Positions 46,692-61,291 are shown, counted from the stretch's first letter. The stretch is 64,000 nt of DNA from Lineus longissimus (GCF_910592395.1 NC_088308.1:28473501-28537500); one strand, 5' to 3'. Notes: generated from the sequence alone by a model not told the origin. Numbers and translations are program-made.

Positions 46692-49600
46692 CTGGAATGA
46701 AGGGAGAAGTATGCTAATACACGGATTGCATAATGGAGATGGTGAGGCTGATGCAAATACATAGAACAAAACAGAGTAGTACAACATTGAGGGAGAGAAT
46801 ACACAGAAAACATCATTTTCCAAGTCATTGTTTACTTCCTAAGTCTCTTTTAGATACCTCGACATGGATAACATTCGTGAAGTAATAGAGTAATATCATG
46901 CTGTGTTTTGCCCCCAGTTTCATCGAGGTACTTCAGTGAGTCGCATTCAGCGACTCGAGGACATCAATACAATATTGATGAGAATAGTTTGTAAGGCAAA
47001 TCAATAGAAAGGTCCCATAGAGGTCAATGAAGTTGCCCTAGTCATTTTGTACCATACATCTGTAAGATAATGGTCCAGGTCAGGTTATTTCCTGGACCAT
47101 GCAGGAAGGTCATTTCATCTCGGAGCTCCTGGGTTAAAGTAACCGTCCATGCGATGTCTGATGTGATAACCTGCTACTTAAGCAATGCTATGTGCTCAAG
47201 TACAGGCGATTTCAAAGCCGTCATCGATTCACCAATGTGCAGGGTTGTATTGCCAATGAGATAGGAAGTTGAGACCAGAACCTATTTGAAACCAAAGAGG
47301 TGAATCCAACTCAATTTACTGGCTAGCATGGCCTCTTGGAGAAATGATGAACGTGAATGCAGTAGAAGTATCGGAAAGCGCTTGTTGTAAGATAAACCTG
47401 GTGAATGTATTGGATTTCCCGAGGCCACCAGGCGTGTAGAACGCTATCTGCACTTGTTATTGATAGGTAAATACTTGTAAATCAATTGGTTAACCTAACC
47501 GTGACATAAAGCGACGCAAATGTTGGATTAAGCTTATTGAATGGTATGAGGAGCTTGTCCAGTCCGATGATCATGACAGGTTTGAATAAAACATGATCGG
47601 ACCAGTAGTGCATTAGTGCTCTTGGCAGAGGAGACCATTCATGCCCATCTCTAACTGGACTCGCAGTCATTCTTAACCACTTCTCTGTGGTTTATGTATA
47701 CATGTACTATCTACTATCCTCTCTAGTACACCCGGACCATCTTACAAGTATATACTTTGGACCAACGTGCGATAGGAGAAAGCAGAGCTTAGGGGAATGC
47801 TACAGTCATTATCAATATCATTCGACATCCACATTCTCATGTACCACTTGCCTATTAGGCTGCCAAAACGGCCCTGCATTCCGTTACCCGGCTCTTTCCG
47901 GTCGGTGGTTGGAATGATGAGATGTCAACCTGTGACTCGGGGCTTGTTAGTTCGAAAATCACCCAAAAAAAAGGTTGGATAGGAGAGCCAGTTCCAGACA
48001 CCAACTGGTTGCCCAGAGGTAGTTAGACAGAATAAGCAAAACGAAAGGCAAATAGCAGATAGAAACAGCTGTAACCACCTCACTGAGTCAGCTGGCATTT
48101 GCAAGAGCCACAGGTACCGTTTGCTACCAATCAATATATTCATTGTGGGACAGTTTTTGCAGATTAGCAAGCATTGCCACACCTGAGTAGGTATTATGTG
48201 GAAGCAGGTTGTAAGGTTTTTCAACAGTTCATACTCTACGTATTAGTAAAGGTAAAATAGACTGCAGTTTCCACATTTGCCTCCTTCACCCACAGCTCTG
48301 AAGACATTTTGCTGTGTGATTGCTCTGCTAAGAGAAAATGCTAACTCGAGGGAATTGAACCAAATACACGGTGGGGGCAGTTACCGCTCACAAATTGGAA
48401 AGTAAATAGGTTGAATAGCCAACGGCTAGGTGGCTGTAATTAGGAATTAGAAGATTCAGAAGATGTTATCTCCATCCTTGCGTGGGACGAGGACAGCCAA
48501 TGCCGTACAATTACAGGGTGCATTGCGTTCTCATCCGTGCAGTCAGCGTTCGTGGTGATGCTTTATGCAAAAGAAGCGGTGTAAACATATCTTCTTGATA
48601 ATGTCATCCAGCACAGGTAGTGGCTGCTTGCAGGTTAGCTGCAGTGAAAACTACCCAGATTTGCCGTATCTCACTGTAAGATAACTTGTCAATATCAGCT
48701 AACGCCTGAAAGAAACCGACATTAGTAGCCTCAAGCGAATTTCAACTAAATTAAGTTGACGAGAAATGTCAATCGGAGAAGAAGAGGATTCTCGGTGTTG
48801 TGTTTCACGCAAGGATGACATTAGCTTTGTAGTTATCTCAAATTTATTGAAATGGTGGAGCATTCAGTACAGGAAAAAACTTTTCTTTTGTTATACGTTG
48901 ACTTGTCGCGATGAACTGGAGGGATGACTGCACAGTTATGTATGGAGACGAACCCGACATAAGTTGCAAGGTGGACATCCTGCCGTTCCTCCTTATCAGA
49001 TGCATTACAGCAAGAAATGCATGAATAATATCTGTTGTATACCTTTATTCTTCGACTTCCTATAATCCAGTCGAAGGATGGCACAATGGTGAATATGCTG
49101 GACAGTAACTAAAGGTCACTGCATTTATAGAGCGTCACGTCCCACGTGTGGCCCTCAGATCAACTCGAAACCTGGATAAACCCTTTGATTCTGAAGTTCA
49201 AAGACAAGATGAGGTGAATTATCGAGAATCAAACAATATCATTATATAGGGATATTATCTTCAATAAATACTGTCATTACTGTGGCAATTCTAAAATAAC
49301 AAGGATATACCAATGCTGGCAGGGGAGTACTGCATATGTGTGTTGAACGCTGTCAGAGAGGAGCTTGCTGGTGTCATAACCTGGCACCGTTTTGCCTGAT
49401 ACGATCTAAGCCATGGATCACTCATTGGAAGTCTCATTATTCTCCATGCAGTGCCCAGATGTGTGCTTGCCAATAGCAGGTTTATGTAGACAGACTGACC
49501 AACAACACTTCGCCGCTGATGTATTGACATAATGACAAAGGCCATATCCTTTGCTGCTGGCTCTTGTGATCGTCATCTTCCGGGCAGTCGACGTCTCGAA

Positions 49601-52600
49601 AGGTCAACTTATCCTCGGCGTATATGCGGCTGTAAGGCTTTATGCTTGACTCCGTCCAGTGCTGCTGGGAGTCTTACATGCATTACGAAGGATAGGCTAA
49701 CATGACGTCCATTCCGAGAGAGGACAAAAAAATTAAACCGTGTGCGAATTTCCTCTCTGAGGCGAATGCTTGTGAAGAACGGGTTTCAATATCACCCTTT
49801 GCTTGCGAAATGCAACGTTGACATTTATAATCAAGGCAAAAAGAGAACTTTGTGCCTGAAACACTGGCGTGGCATTACCAAAAGACTAAGAGTTAGCTGG
49901 CTAGGGTTTCCTTGACTCATGTGATGCCAGTGACATTTGATTAATTGAATGTAGCCCATGGCCGATGTTGGCATCAAGGATCTTATAACGCGACCTTTTG
50001 AACGAACCAACAAAACAATTATAGACTGTTCGGTATATCTTTTAAGTCATCATACATTTGATGTCTCCGTCTTGGCACCTTCTGTGTGATCGCCAGTTTT
50101 CAGCATCGAATGATATCGTTCTACCAGTTGTTAATTACTTGGTAGGTAAATCAACGCAGGTTAACTATTGGGTGAAAGTGGTTTAACTACATGGTTTCTG
50201 TATACGGTATGCAAAGCTTGCATCTGAAATTGCTCACTGAGCATTATAACCTTATATACATATATCGTTTAAAGATACTGTCCGCTATTTTGTCCACTTT
50301 CGTTAAGAGCCTAATGCTAATGGTGTATTCATAGAAGCACTTGAATTGTCAGAACCTGTTATACGTGTAAGCAGATATCAAAATGTGTAACGTCAATGGC
50401 TTAAATATTCATTGCTTAATTTGACCCTGATTCATCCTGAGTTTTATATAAAGGGAAGCTAGCCTGAGATGGAGCATGTTATTCTTAATGTACGAGTCGG
50501 CTCTACAGCTCTTTTGAGAGAACTGAGTTTGGAAAAATAAATCGGAATAAATGAAGACGTGTCCGACTAACTTTGTAATTATGGCTACGTGTAGGGCCAT
50601 TAAATCTTATACCAAACCAATGCTGCTTGATTTAAGGATGTGATAGTCATGAAAAGTAACAATAGCTTTGATTACGTTAACAGAATGCACCAAGCTCTTT
50701 CCTTTGAAAGATATTTCAATGACGTCCTTTTTTAGAGTATCTCGTTGCACTGGTGAGCAATCTGATTATCTGGAAGCGTAATATGACTCAGTCCAGATAC
50801 ACCTGAATACGTTTGACCGAGTAGGCGGGTCTGTGATTTATCATCCAGGGACGAATACTGAATGCATTCATAATGTTCTCTTGATCTGTGGTCGGTTTAG
50901 CGTATTTGAGGTATTGTTGATCGGGCCATTACCAAGATGATCAGGCAGCCAACGGATTGAATCGCTTCATCCATTTATTTACTGTTCTGAGCACGAAAGA
51001 AGTTCGCTTCGTGACTTTGATATTTCAAATAACTGTGAGCTATTGAGCTGTTGTCATGATACACTTTGAAAAGGGAACTGAATCCTGCCATCACATCAGT
51101 GTATTGCCGGTATTGTCATACAGCATGTTTCTTTTCTGCTGACAGTCAACATCTATGGAAGACCGGAATTAAGCTTTGCACAGCTATCATACGCCTAAAA
51201 CGTAGTCTTTTGCAGGAAAAACCATTCCCCACAAAGTAATAGCGGTAGAGAACAATGCTGAGGATAAGCTCTTCTTTCTTTCCATTGTCCGCGATGTCAA
51301 ACGCCATATTTCAATTGTATAGAATACACATTGCGGCAAGCTGTACAGCATAATCATTTGACCAAATGCATGTTGGCTATTCAAGTTCAACTCGCGTGAA
51401 GATCTTTTCGTCAAGCGTTCTCAATAGGTTGATACGGTTGGGAGTACTTTCAATTGTTGTCGATTGTATGGTTGTGTTCTTTGGGGGGATTGGGTTTGAC
51501 GATTGAATAGTGTTGCGGAGAGATTAATTGGAAATCTTTTTAATGGGACATGGGGATTAGGCGAGTGGAATGTATAGGATTGTGTATATATCTGTAATGG
51601 AGCATGGAGGGAACTGAATGTAAGGTGGCATACTCTAAAAATGGAAATGACAATCGCAGCTCTGTGGCACCAGCCTATAGTTATTGCCAAGGAGAAAAAG
51701 ATATGATACTGAATCAGAAATGATAGCCGATGGCATACTGTCCTCGTACCTTGACTCGATCCAACACCTCTAATGTATTCACAAATGATGTGGGAGTGGT
51801 GATGTTATGCAATAACTCGAGATCGTCTAGAAACCAATGTCCTACAAAATCTTATAGCATGATTTCAAAAGCAATCTTTTGTGGAATGGCCTCCGACATT
51901 GCAGGTAAAGCATAGTCTTGAGGCTTCTTGCTGCAAATAGTCACATGATCCTGGCTACAGTTTTCTAGGAGATCTGTCGCATCAGGCATTCATGCGAATT
52001 ATTGCTTGTTGCGTTTCCCCTATGAAGCAATCTACTGGTTGCTGTGTCACTTCATACTATGTAGCCGATCCTTGCATACCGCGGAAAGAAATCCTTCTTC
52101 ATTATCATTGGCAGCTTAGATGATAGATAGCCGAGCGGAATACGCTTTCTATGTGTAACGCTTCTTTACCTTGCGTCGAGGTTATCTTGTCAAATGCTTT
52201 TACTTTAAATGGTTTATAAAGTGGACTAGTTACATCCAATTAACTACCTTAACGATGAGGATCAATTGGAAAGGACTGGATACTTGAAATGAGACTTCCA
52301 TAAGTCATTTGATAATACCTTTGGCAGCTTCATAGAATCTTTAATACATGTGGTTATATGCTATGTTCCATTGGACGATTTAGTTGCTTTGTTCATAGTA
52401 ATTGATTTCACAAAGCATCGCCTTAGGAGGCAGATTGATAGCGACGCTAAATAGATACGTTACCGATTCTATTCTAAAATCAATAGGTTAGTGCGTAGTT
52501 GAGATCTTGTAGTTGAGTTCTTGCTCGAAACAAGTCATATTTACTGTGATCTTCAAACCAACCAAGTGTTAACATCAGCATTATCATCTTATGTACTCAT

Positions 52601-54539
52601 GCATGTTAGTGTTCAAACCGATATCGATATGTTTATACAACATTTCCTTGAAACATTTTCCAATGGAAGGTCGCATGGTAGTAGTTAGAGTACATGTACT
52701 TCGGATATCTGGCCAATATTCAGATTAGTCTGGACGCTCTGCCAGGGACTGAACACTTCGTAGAATAAAACATATGACCTGGTCGCATCTGCAAAAGTTG
52801 CCAATGCCGCCACAAGGCCACATATAAGTGCCGTTATTACAAAGGTTTAGTTTCAGAAACTGGTGGGTAAAACGATAATCTTTTATCACGGATACGGTTG
52901 AGGCTACGACCATCCTGATCTTTATTTGCTGGTTAGCTTCTTTTATAAATGCCTGGCTGATGAATTCCTATTTATCCTTGATGCGCTCCTGTATAGCCTC
53001 ATATCTTATCGAAAGCTGCCAAATTGCGATTGCAACTGCTATGATAAAGTGCATCTCAAAATGCGTTGCATATAATTATCCCCTGGACGGTTGTCTCAGA
53101 TCCATGGAACTAAACGCAACCTCGCGGAGCCCTGATGTTGACGTTGCATGGTATCTCTATTAGGTAGTTTTTATCCAAGGTCCTCCGGCGGGATAACCAG
53201 GTACATGTAACATTCATCTTACCATTTCCCGTGTCTACGTGCCCTCACGACCCTCAGACATGATTACCCTACACATCAGAGAAGTAAGGGTAATTGCTGA
53301 TTCATTTGCGTCGCATGGCGAGCTAGAGGTATAGTAGTGGATGCATTAGGTGACACAGAAATCGTGACATCGTGAGGTAGGCAAGAAACAAGAATTGATG
53401 TCATTAAAGTTGCTATATTTTATGTTTGGGTTGCCAAAAGCTTCTTATCATGTATCAACGAGTGGAATAATTATGACTCTATTAAAATCTGAAAATATAT
53501 TCGACAAGCGAAAGACGTATTCTCTGTCCATTTGCTGTAGTAACCACAGTAACGCTGTGTTTCTTTCTATGAAATGGTAAATTCAATGCTTCTTCATCAG
53601 GTTGTCTCCACCAATCGATTTCCATAAGACATTGCCAAGTAACGACCCCAAGAATAGTGCATGGAACAATATCGCTCAATGAAGGCAGATAGAATGCTTT
53701 CGAGTGATTAGAAGGAAGACATCATCGCTGTCATAGCCACATTATTCTTCTACCATACAATTTTCTGTCATTTTTCGTCCGTCACGTTTACAACACTTTG
53801 TGATATAAGGCTGCATTGACTCATCATTGCGCGTCTTGCGGATTCGGCCCTTGACCCAAATTTCCGTCTCATTCGTATAGCTTATTGATCATGAGAATAA
53901 AGACATCAGTCTCGTGAAATTGAATCAACTATGCGTCAGCGTCCCTCCACGTTACCTCCAGCCAACTATAGATCTCCGCGTGATAGTTTAACAATGAGTA
54001 CTTCATATAAAAAAGCTAAGATAAGAAGATCCACCAGTTGTTAACTGTACCTTCTCAACTTCTGTAACATGTGCTTTTCTTGTAAACATTTCCACAGGCA
54101 TCTTTCAGGGGAAGTGTTTTAGTGATAAGGATTAGGCGCTGAGAACCTACACCGTCCCAATAGGAAACTAATGCATCAGGTTCTACATTTTATGTAGGAT
54201 AACAAAAGATGAAAAAAAGGTACCCAGAGCGTGTAGCCTAAACATCTTGGATCAAAGCGTGAATATAAACAAATGTCCTTTGATACGCCAAACTGTGCCA
54301 GCCAAACACTGCATGCTGCATGAGGCGTAACACTTGGCCCGTAATAATATAAACACTGCAATAATATCCCGCTTTGTTATGCACGCATCCTTAGCCAAGT
54401 GTCTTTCGCTAGCATCGTCACAGAGTCGTAATGCAACACTCTATCAATACTATACTCACTCATGAAAAGCCCTTGATCATCCAATACTTGTAATGAAAGA
54501 CTACTCCAATCTGTAGAATCCGAGTCGACTCGTTGCATC
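46692..54539. other. Gene-poor interval
   Basis: No gene is supported. A perfect 9-base inverted repeat with an 11-base loop (TGGTCCAGG/CCTGGACCA) lies at 47071-47099. Frames of 60-99 codons on both strands lack domains and splice context. Confidence 0.4.
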
Positions 54540-54800
54540 AACGCTATTCCTAACGAACAACAAGATTGACGACAGCCTCAGTTAATCCTGTCACCAGCTT
54601 TGCCGAGGCGCACAGCACGCTCGGCGCTCTAATCGAGTCTGTCTCACGCCGTCTCCGACACATCTTCTACGTAAACATCACCAGGCTTGTTCCGTTGCTT
54701 CCATCTCGGCGGCGAGCAATGATGAGTCATCAGCGCCTTTTCCGATTGGCTCCTGAGCTGCGATCGCTTTTTCTCCAAACACTTTCGATCTTGTTTGCGA
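54540..54800. promoter_or_regulatory. CpG-rich promoter-like island
   Basis: About 260 bases are markedly richer in G+C and CpG than the surroundings. They include an AP-1 type palindrome TGAGTCA (54723-54729) and a CCAAT box on the minus strand (54745-54749). A 98-codon plus frame (54566-54862) spans it but begins at TTG, not ATG, and shows no domain. I favour a regulatory island or unmarked exon over a complete gene; no adjacent gene start was identified. Confidence 0.25.
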
Positions 54801-54862
54801 AACCTAAACGAACCCATTTAGTTACATGCGATGTTTTGAGTAACCAAATGAAAGTAATTTGA

Positions 54863-57800
54863 TAGCAGTTGCACCTATTGCTAGTTCAGGTTGTTGACCA
54901 TGAAGAAGATGCTTTTCGTGTCGTTCAGTCCTCAGCTACAGTCTTCAGAAGAACAACTAAACGAGGGCAGCTTGCCTGAGATTGCAGTCGCAAGGAGGTA
55001 AAAGGTGGGGGCATATGTTGGTCTGAGTTGATAGGTTCTTGTGCCATCGAATATTGTCGGTTATATGGTAAGAAATCGGGGATGTGTCTAATCTTACACA
55101 TCATCAATAAGTGTAGTCGGCGACTAAGCATTTAATAGCATTTGTATAGATTTTGTCGTACTTAGTAATGTCTGATGGTACCGTCGAAAAGTACTGTGCT
55201 ATTTTCACTCTTCCACTTATATCGCAGCCTTAATATGAAAGGACGAACTGATATCCTCACGACTTTCCTGTACTAGCTATCAAGATCCACCACAATAAGA
55301 GTTAATTTGCTCTGCTTTTGAGACACAATCGGCTCTGGAGGCAAAGACACTCGTCTCCTTTACCCTGTTCAGCCCCCCAACCCCACCCCACCCCCAACCC
55401 CAACCCCACCCCACCCCTTAATGTGTCAGGTTGTAGATCTCACTCGTTTGCGAAGCCCTAATAGCCGTGACATGTCAAACTGCTACCTCCAGCACTAAGT
55501 AGTTAATGACTTCTCCCGTCGCCCTCTTCAAGCTCACATTGATGGAGAATTTTCGATACCATCGCAAATAAAATCACGGTGGCTGTGATTGGCCTTTTTA
55601 TTGCTGCTGCTGTCACGCGGAGGGTTTTATGGTGGAGATGTAATGTACACTGATTTGGGAACTGTATTGGTATGATTGTGCGAGCAATGGCGGCTGCTGT
55701 ATGTATGGATGACATGGGCTCTTGTAACCGGATAATACAAATTCCCATGTATGGCTTTTATGGTGAGGTTGTTGGAGTTGTATTGGAAATGAATGAAAGA
55801 TGTAGTCATCAGATGCAGTGAGCTGCAGCGTGTCCATAATTCCAGGGTATGTTTCCCTACTCATTTCTTGATGACCAAACCCTTTAAGCCAGTGGTCATC
55901 GGTGAGCTTACAAGTATAAAAAATGGAGGTCAAGAACGACAGCACGCTTCCTTTGATGTCCGTTTTCTTTGACAAGCGACCTTTGATCGGGATGGAAGGT
56001 GATGTCAGGCACCAAACTCAGTTACTAGACTATCTATGAATGCTACTTGATATAAGATAAGGATTCACCTCTGGACGTAGCTATACCTTTACACTAGGCA
56101 TTAGATGTGTCGTCCGTCTATATTCTCTATTCCGTCTCAAAGTCTTCTTTTTCATTCCCTACTAAGAACATGTTAATGTATTGCCATATGTAGGCGTTGA
56201 TTGCATGCTGGGGATGGGTTGGATAACACAAACCGCTTGAGTTGTCTGAGTAAAAAAAAAACATCATCGAAAGTTACATGCATTTCTGAAGTGCTCCAGA
56301 TATCGACACATCTTGCAATGTCTAATAATTTCATTTGAAAAGGCTGGCGACGTTTTAATAATGCTTCGAGGCGTTTATTAATATATGCACTTGCTGCATC
56401 ATTGTGAGCGCTTATGTCTCATCAAGCTGACTTGTGCGTTTATGAGTTGTTAAGACTGTAAAGCGGTTTTTACGAGATTCTTCATTTGCACTGAAAGTGT
56501 TTTCGTCAAAGTAGAAACATGATTCATGGCTTCGACAGGCTGAAGTCGTTTAGCACTGATTATTGTTTGGTTAATTACCTTCATGAGGCTGATTCGGTTA
56601 AGTAACAGAGCAATCCCTTCTCTGGTGATCTCATAGGGCATTGGTTGATATGATCAGTGTCACCATATTAGCCTCTGTGGCAGTTTCCCACTGAAGCTGC
56701 GCTCTACCTCAGTATCTATTCTATAACGAATTCAGCTTCTCGATGATATGTTCGCTTCCCGACCACAGCTCTAGCAGGTATTTTGAATTACCGATTAGCC
56801 GTTGGTTGTCCTGCTGTATTCGTAGAGGAAAGTCACGCCGATGGATCAATTGACTAAATGCAAGGAAAATTACTTCGACATCTTTCATTAGAGATTCTGA
56901 TAAATTGGAAGGTTGCTTTTAGAATTGAGTTAGTCTCATCTTGGTGCGATCAGAGCTGATATTCTCTGATGAGTTCGATTAGGCTGATAGGTCTGGGGGA
57001 AATCGATGCATGATTGCCAGGAGGTCGATGCGGGATGATTGGGTGATTGAGGTTGGCTTGGTCAGGACGGATGTATTGATTAGAAGATTGCTTCTATGCG
57101 GTAGAGGAGAAGACAGGTAGTCATATGACGCATGGCATCAAGAAGTCAGATCCCAGCGTGACCTCGCAGATGTTTTTAACAGACCCCTACATCTGTTGCC
57201 TACCCTTCAACTGGCCACTTGGTACTTAATCTCTTTTTCCTCTTCCAAATGGTATTAACTAACGATTCTGTTCGCTATTAACAAGGGAATCGCTCACCAT
57301 TTATTACGAGTACAGCATAATCACTCACCCAGGTAGAACATTGTTCAGTTCGTGCTTCAACTAATCCTCCTAGCTCAAGGGCTTCATACCTTACCCAGGT
57401 CAACCATGCAGGGAATCCCCATGAAGCTGTAAAGTTAGATAGACAAGGACCAATTTAGCTGATTACCGTATCCCAGAACAATCTAGAAAGCTCAAATTGT
57501 ATAACCAGGATTATCAGTTCCAGAAGGTATTTTGTGAGATCAGGAGGAAGATAGTTGGGATGTGTTTATGTACATATATATATAACAACTGCCCTATGAA
57601 CTGCCCTATGAACGTCTGTCTTCTGGCCAGGCATCTGTTTCTCATAAGCCAAAATCCAGTTGCCTTTTTTAGGGTTGACCTTGTGAAAAACAAACTTTAC
57701 TGTATATGTCTTGAAAGATAGACTTCTCAAACAACGAGTATATCTTGTGTATGAGCCAGTTATGTAACGTCTTGTGGCATGTATGGTATCCTGTCTTACA

Positions 57801-59976
57801 TCGCCCTTACGATGCCGGCAATTTGTACAGAAGTCCTATAGCATTTTCATAATCGGCCTTCGGAGGGATTCCTCGGAAGCCGATACGGTATGTACGAAAT
57901 GGAAAGAAATTACTCGTTGAGTAATCTTACACTGTTCTTTATATGACGAATACATCTGAAACGAAGTTGGAAGATCCAGCAGAATATTGTGGTTCTCGAT
58001 TACCCTGCTTACACATCAATCCCGTACCATGTTCAATGCCCCCTATCCCCACCTCCATGACACAGATAACATGTATCCGTGCGGCTACCAGTTCACTCTA
58101 GCTTATGTAGTGCTTCAGTACTTGTAATGAAATAATAGGGAATTGATACCAAATCACTGCACAACTGTAATTATTGACCATAGGGCATCGACTCGCGAGC
58201 ATGCTAGGCTATCAGATCTCATTCCGGACCAATGACCCTGACGGATTCGGCCATTTCATCTCTCCTGTCAGAGGAAGGCAGTCAATAATCAAGTTAGTTC
58301 ACCCATAATACAAACGATGGACAATCTTAGTCAGAGTAAATCGACGACTGTGTTTTATATACAAGACAACGATAGAGATTTCAGAAGATTGTTCGGCCAG
58401 TTGGTTTTCTGCTTTCCTGTTGGCTAAAGTTGTTGTTGTGACGGCTTTACCTTTTTTCTCAGAAAACTAATCGAAGTTGTCGTTGTACTAATAATAATTG
58501 CAAAAAATCAATTTTGGCCACAACACTACTCGCCTCACTACTAAAACTGATCACATTACAATATCACACGTTCAAATTTCTGTACATATTTCACCCATTG
58601 GAATAATTTCAATCATACTTTTGTTCCATTAGTTTCTTTTTTTAACAAGTCATGCCTATGATCAATGTTTCAATGGTTCGTCTCAATGTTTCGTTGTTTC
58701 ATCGCCAACTTCTTTCGAGTCTGACTGTACATTATCGTATCATACATGGACTTATATGACCGTATAATTAGCTGGCTCTATGAATCATACATGAGCTCAG
58801 TTGTTTCAATGAGATACAAATGAATTTTGACAGACTCCTCGTTATCATGGATGCCTCGCCTGTAATCTCCCAGGATAATTGCCAATATATTTTCAAGTTC
58901 TAAGCTTGAAGTTTACTTTCTCTCATTTCAAAGTTATTCCATGATAGTGTCGGGTAGTAAACAATCGCCTCTAGGCGGCAACTTCCATTCATTTCATGTC
59001 GCATCAGTGTTACTGTTTATCACCGCAAAGTCAGTTTGTTTGGCGTTTAATTGCTTCTGATTTTAATACTTAATGTCGGAAAGAGGCTTTGAAAAAGGTG
59101 TCTATACAGTCTTTTCCCAAAGCTTTGTATAGTAACGAACATTTGTATTGTATACCCAAGCATTATGATACATACCTTCGTGTCCTAGGATAGCGTATAC
59201 ATCCACAAGGTATTTCATCTTGGGCCCGCTGCATCCACAGAACACCCATTTAGGCGATTTGGCCACCTCGTAATTATCGCTTCAGTCTCACGAGTAAACG
59301 GGAGATTACTTATTATGCTTACCATTTCGTGAATAGACTGACAATAAGCTTATAATAGGAAAGAGGAGATGTGATCAGACGCAAAGCAAAAGTTCGATTG
59401 TCTTCGTACAGCGCTTTTGAGTGAGTAGGGTCTGCACAAAAGCGCTTCACAACGACTGTCCCTATCGATCTGTTCAGTGGCACGCTCGGGGTCAATCAGC
59501 TCGCGAGACTAGAGTGGCTGGGAGTATCAAGTGGCTGCCGTCATTTCAGCGCATGCGCATATGTGAACTTGATCTGCGATGAGGAAAAGGAGGCAATGAC
59601 ACCTGGCTTCGAACCCAACTCCCTTGGATATATAACTGGACACATCAACTAGTACTGTCGATCGATGCACCAATGATTGTTACTCCCATCATAAAACATC
59701 GAACCACGATCAGGGTAACGCCAATATTACGTGTGACTTCGTTAGCATTATCGATATAATTAGCCTATACTCAGCTAATCAAATATCTAAAGAGTATGTT
59801 TTCGATAATAATGCATATGTTGACTCGTTATATTAGCTGAAATTGGTTATAGATCGCCCCTTGCTGTTGAAGCATCGGACAGAGACAAACAAATCCATTT
59901 GCTCGTATCAACATCATCATACGCGTGCCAATGTCCCTAATATTCCTGCGCATTTGACAGCGTACAGAACCCACAA
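54863..59976. other. Gene-poor interval with a C-rich tract and a short hairpin
   Basis: No gene is supported; the overlapping minus frames at 55503-55975 lack domains. It holds the C-rich tract at 55373-55418 and an imperfect hairpin at about 57852-57884 (ATCGGC/GCCGAT with GAGG/CCTC inside). A 13-base direct duplication (CTGCCCTATGAAC) occurs near 57588-57613. Its end should contain the promoter of the PAN-domain gene. Confidence 0.4.
55373..55418 (-). other. C-rich tract, G-quadruplex potential on the minus strand
   Basis: Repeated CCCCAACCCC/CCCCACCCC blocks over about 46 bases contain at least eight C-runs of four or more. The minus strand therefore easily satisfies the G4 rule, and the plus strand could form an i-motif. 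It is the most skewed low-complexity stretch in the window. Confidence 0.75.
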
Positions 59977-61291
59977 ATGATGGCCTTGATTAATCTGGTT
60001 CTCTCATGCTTGCTATATGTCACTTTCTGTCCAGTGCATTCGCAGCTAACTTCGTGTAAGGATGCCTATGTACAGGGTACAGAACCAAAGCTCCTCGAGG
60101 ACCTATACGGGGGACACTTAGTCGTTCTTTTGGCGGATGTCTACACATTCCAGAAGGAAGGAGACATTGTTGGCTGGCAGCTATACAACGCTTGCAACTG
60201 CAGTAGTTATTACGTTGATGTGTTCAGGCCAGTGCCAGTGTTTGATAATTCGAATACCTTTGATTTGGTTCATTCCACAGAAGTTGCGGCACCATGTGCT
60301 GGACAAATGAACATAGTGGAGTCTACACCATTTAAGGTACGTACATGTATGCCTAACTAGATATCGCAAGAACATCTCGTTAGGTTTTTGCTTCCGTTTT
60401 GTTCAGGACACTGATTAAGAAGTTACTTTCATGTGAAGCACAAAAGCAGTGTGTTGGAGTGTTGATTATTTCAAATGCATTTAGCAGTAGTGTGACTGAT
60501 ACCGCTAGGCAATACGCAATGTTTCATATTGACAATATCTGTATGTATAAAGGTCCTTGCTTTCAAGGTTCTTCCTGGTGATCACATCGGCTTTCACAGC
60601 GTTGGGAAGGATGATTATGGGCTATCACATTCTAAAGAGTCAAACGAAAACCAATGGCCAGTGCTGGCAGAAGGGAAATATAGCAGCGATATCACTGGAA
60701 GCAACAACAGGGTTGTTTTTGATGCTTCTACCCAAGGGAGGCAAGTTGCTGTCAGAGCCATTCTCATTACCAAGGATGCTGATGCAGGTAAGAAAACGTC
60801 CGAGCTTTGGAAACTGTTCAGGTCATATTAAACAAGTGTTTCATAATGTTGTTACTGAAATTGTTGAAAGGTTTGTACCTTATGGGCAAATTCAAAATTC
60901 TACTTCAATTATTTAGAGTATGGCCTTGTTGCATCAACTTTGCATTCACACCCTGCCGTCCCACACTTATAAATATGTACAAAAGCAAGGAGCAATTATA
61001 TGTTAGGGTTAAACTTCTCTTTCTTTAAGAATTATCATGAATTTTCTTTCAGAGGAAAGTTGTCATCTGTCTTTCCTCCAGCGGGAATCGTCTACCATAA
61101 CTTCAGCGCCTTTTCAAACAAATCCCTGCTACAGTGAGCTCGAGTGTGCCCGGTCCTGTACGCACAGCCTTGCTTGTACTGCATTCCAGTTCGATTCTGA
61201 CAAGAAAACTTGTGACATGTACCTCCCTGAGTTCACAGCGGTAACACAACAAAATGTGACACAGACATTGTCTGTATTTACAGCAAACTGA
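59977..61291 (+). CDS. Secreted protein with a beta-rich N-terminal domain and a C-terminal PAN/apple domain
   Basis: Three exons: 59977-60336 (donor gtacgt, phase 0), 60568-60787 (acceptor tgctttcaag, donor gtaaga, phase 1) and 61053-61291 (acceptor ttctttcag, to TGA). They encode 272 residues. A signal peptide (MMALINLVLSCLLYVTF, cut near residue 23) marks secretion. The first domain (about 25-190) has GDIVGWQLY, VDVFRPVPVF and LPGDHIGFHS. These are typical of a beta-sandwich unit seen in many secreted invertebrate proteins (pattern W-x-Y ... RPV ... PGDxIGF), probably a binding domain. Exon 3 encodes a PAN/apple-like module: ESCHLS, NPCYSELECARSC, LACTAFQFDSDKKTCDMY, with the expected Cys spacing for protein or sugar binding. 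No transmembrane helix is present. The exact ligand is unknown. The open frames at 60399-60916 in other phases are shadows. Confidence 0.85.

Noticed and set aside
55503-55975. Several overlapping minus-strand frames of 60-120 codons
   Set aside because: They conflict with one another and none shows a domain or supported boundaries.
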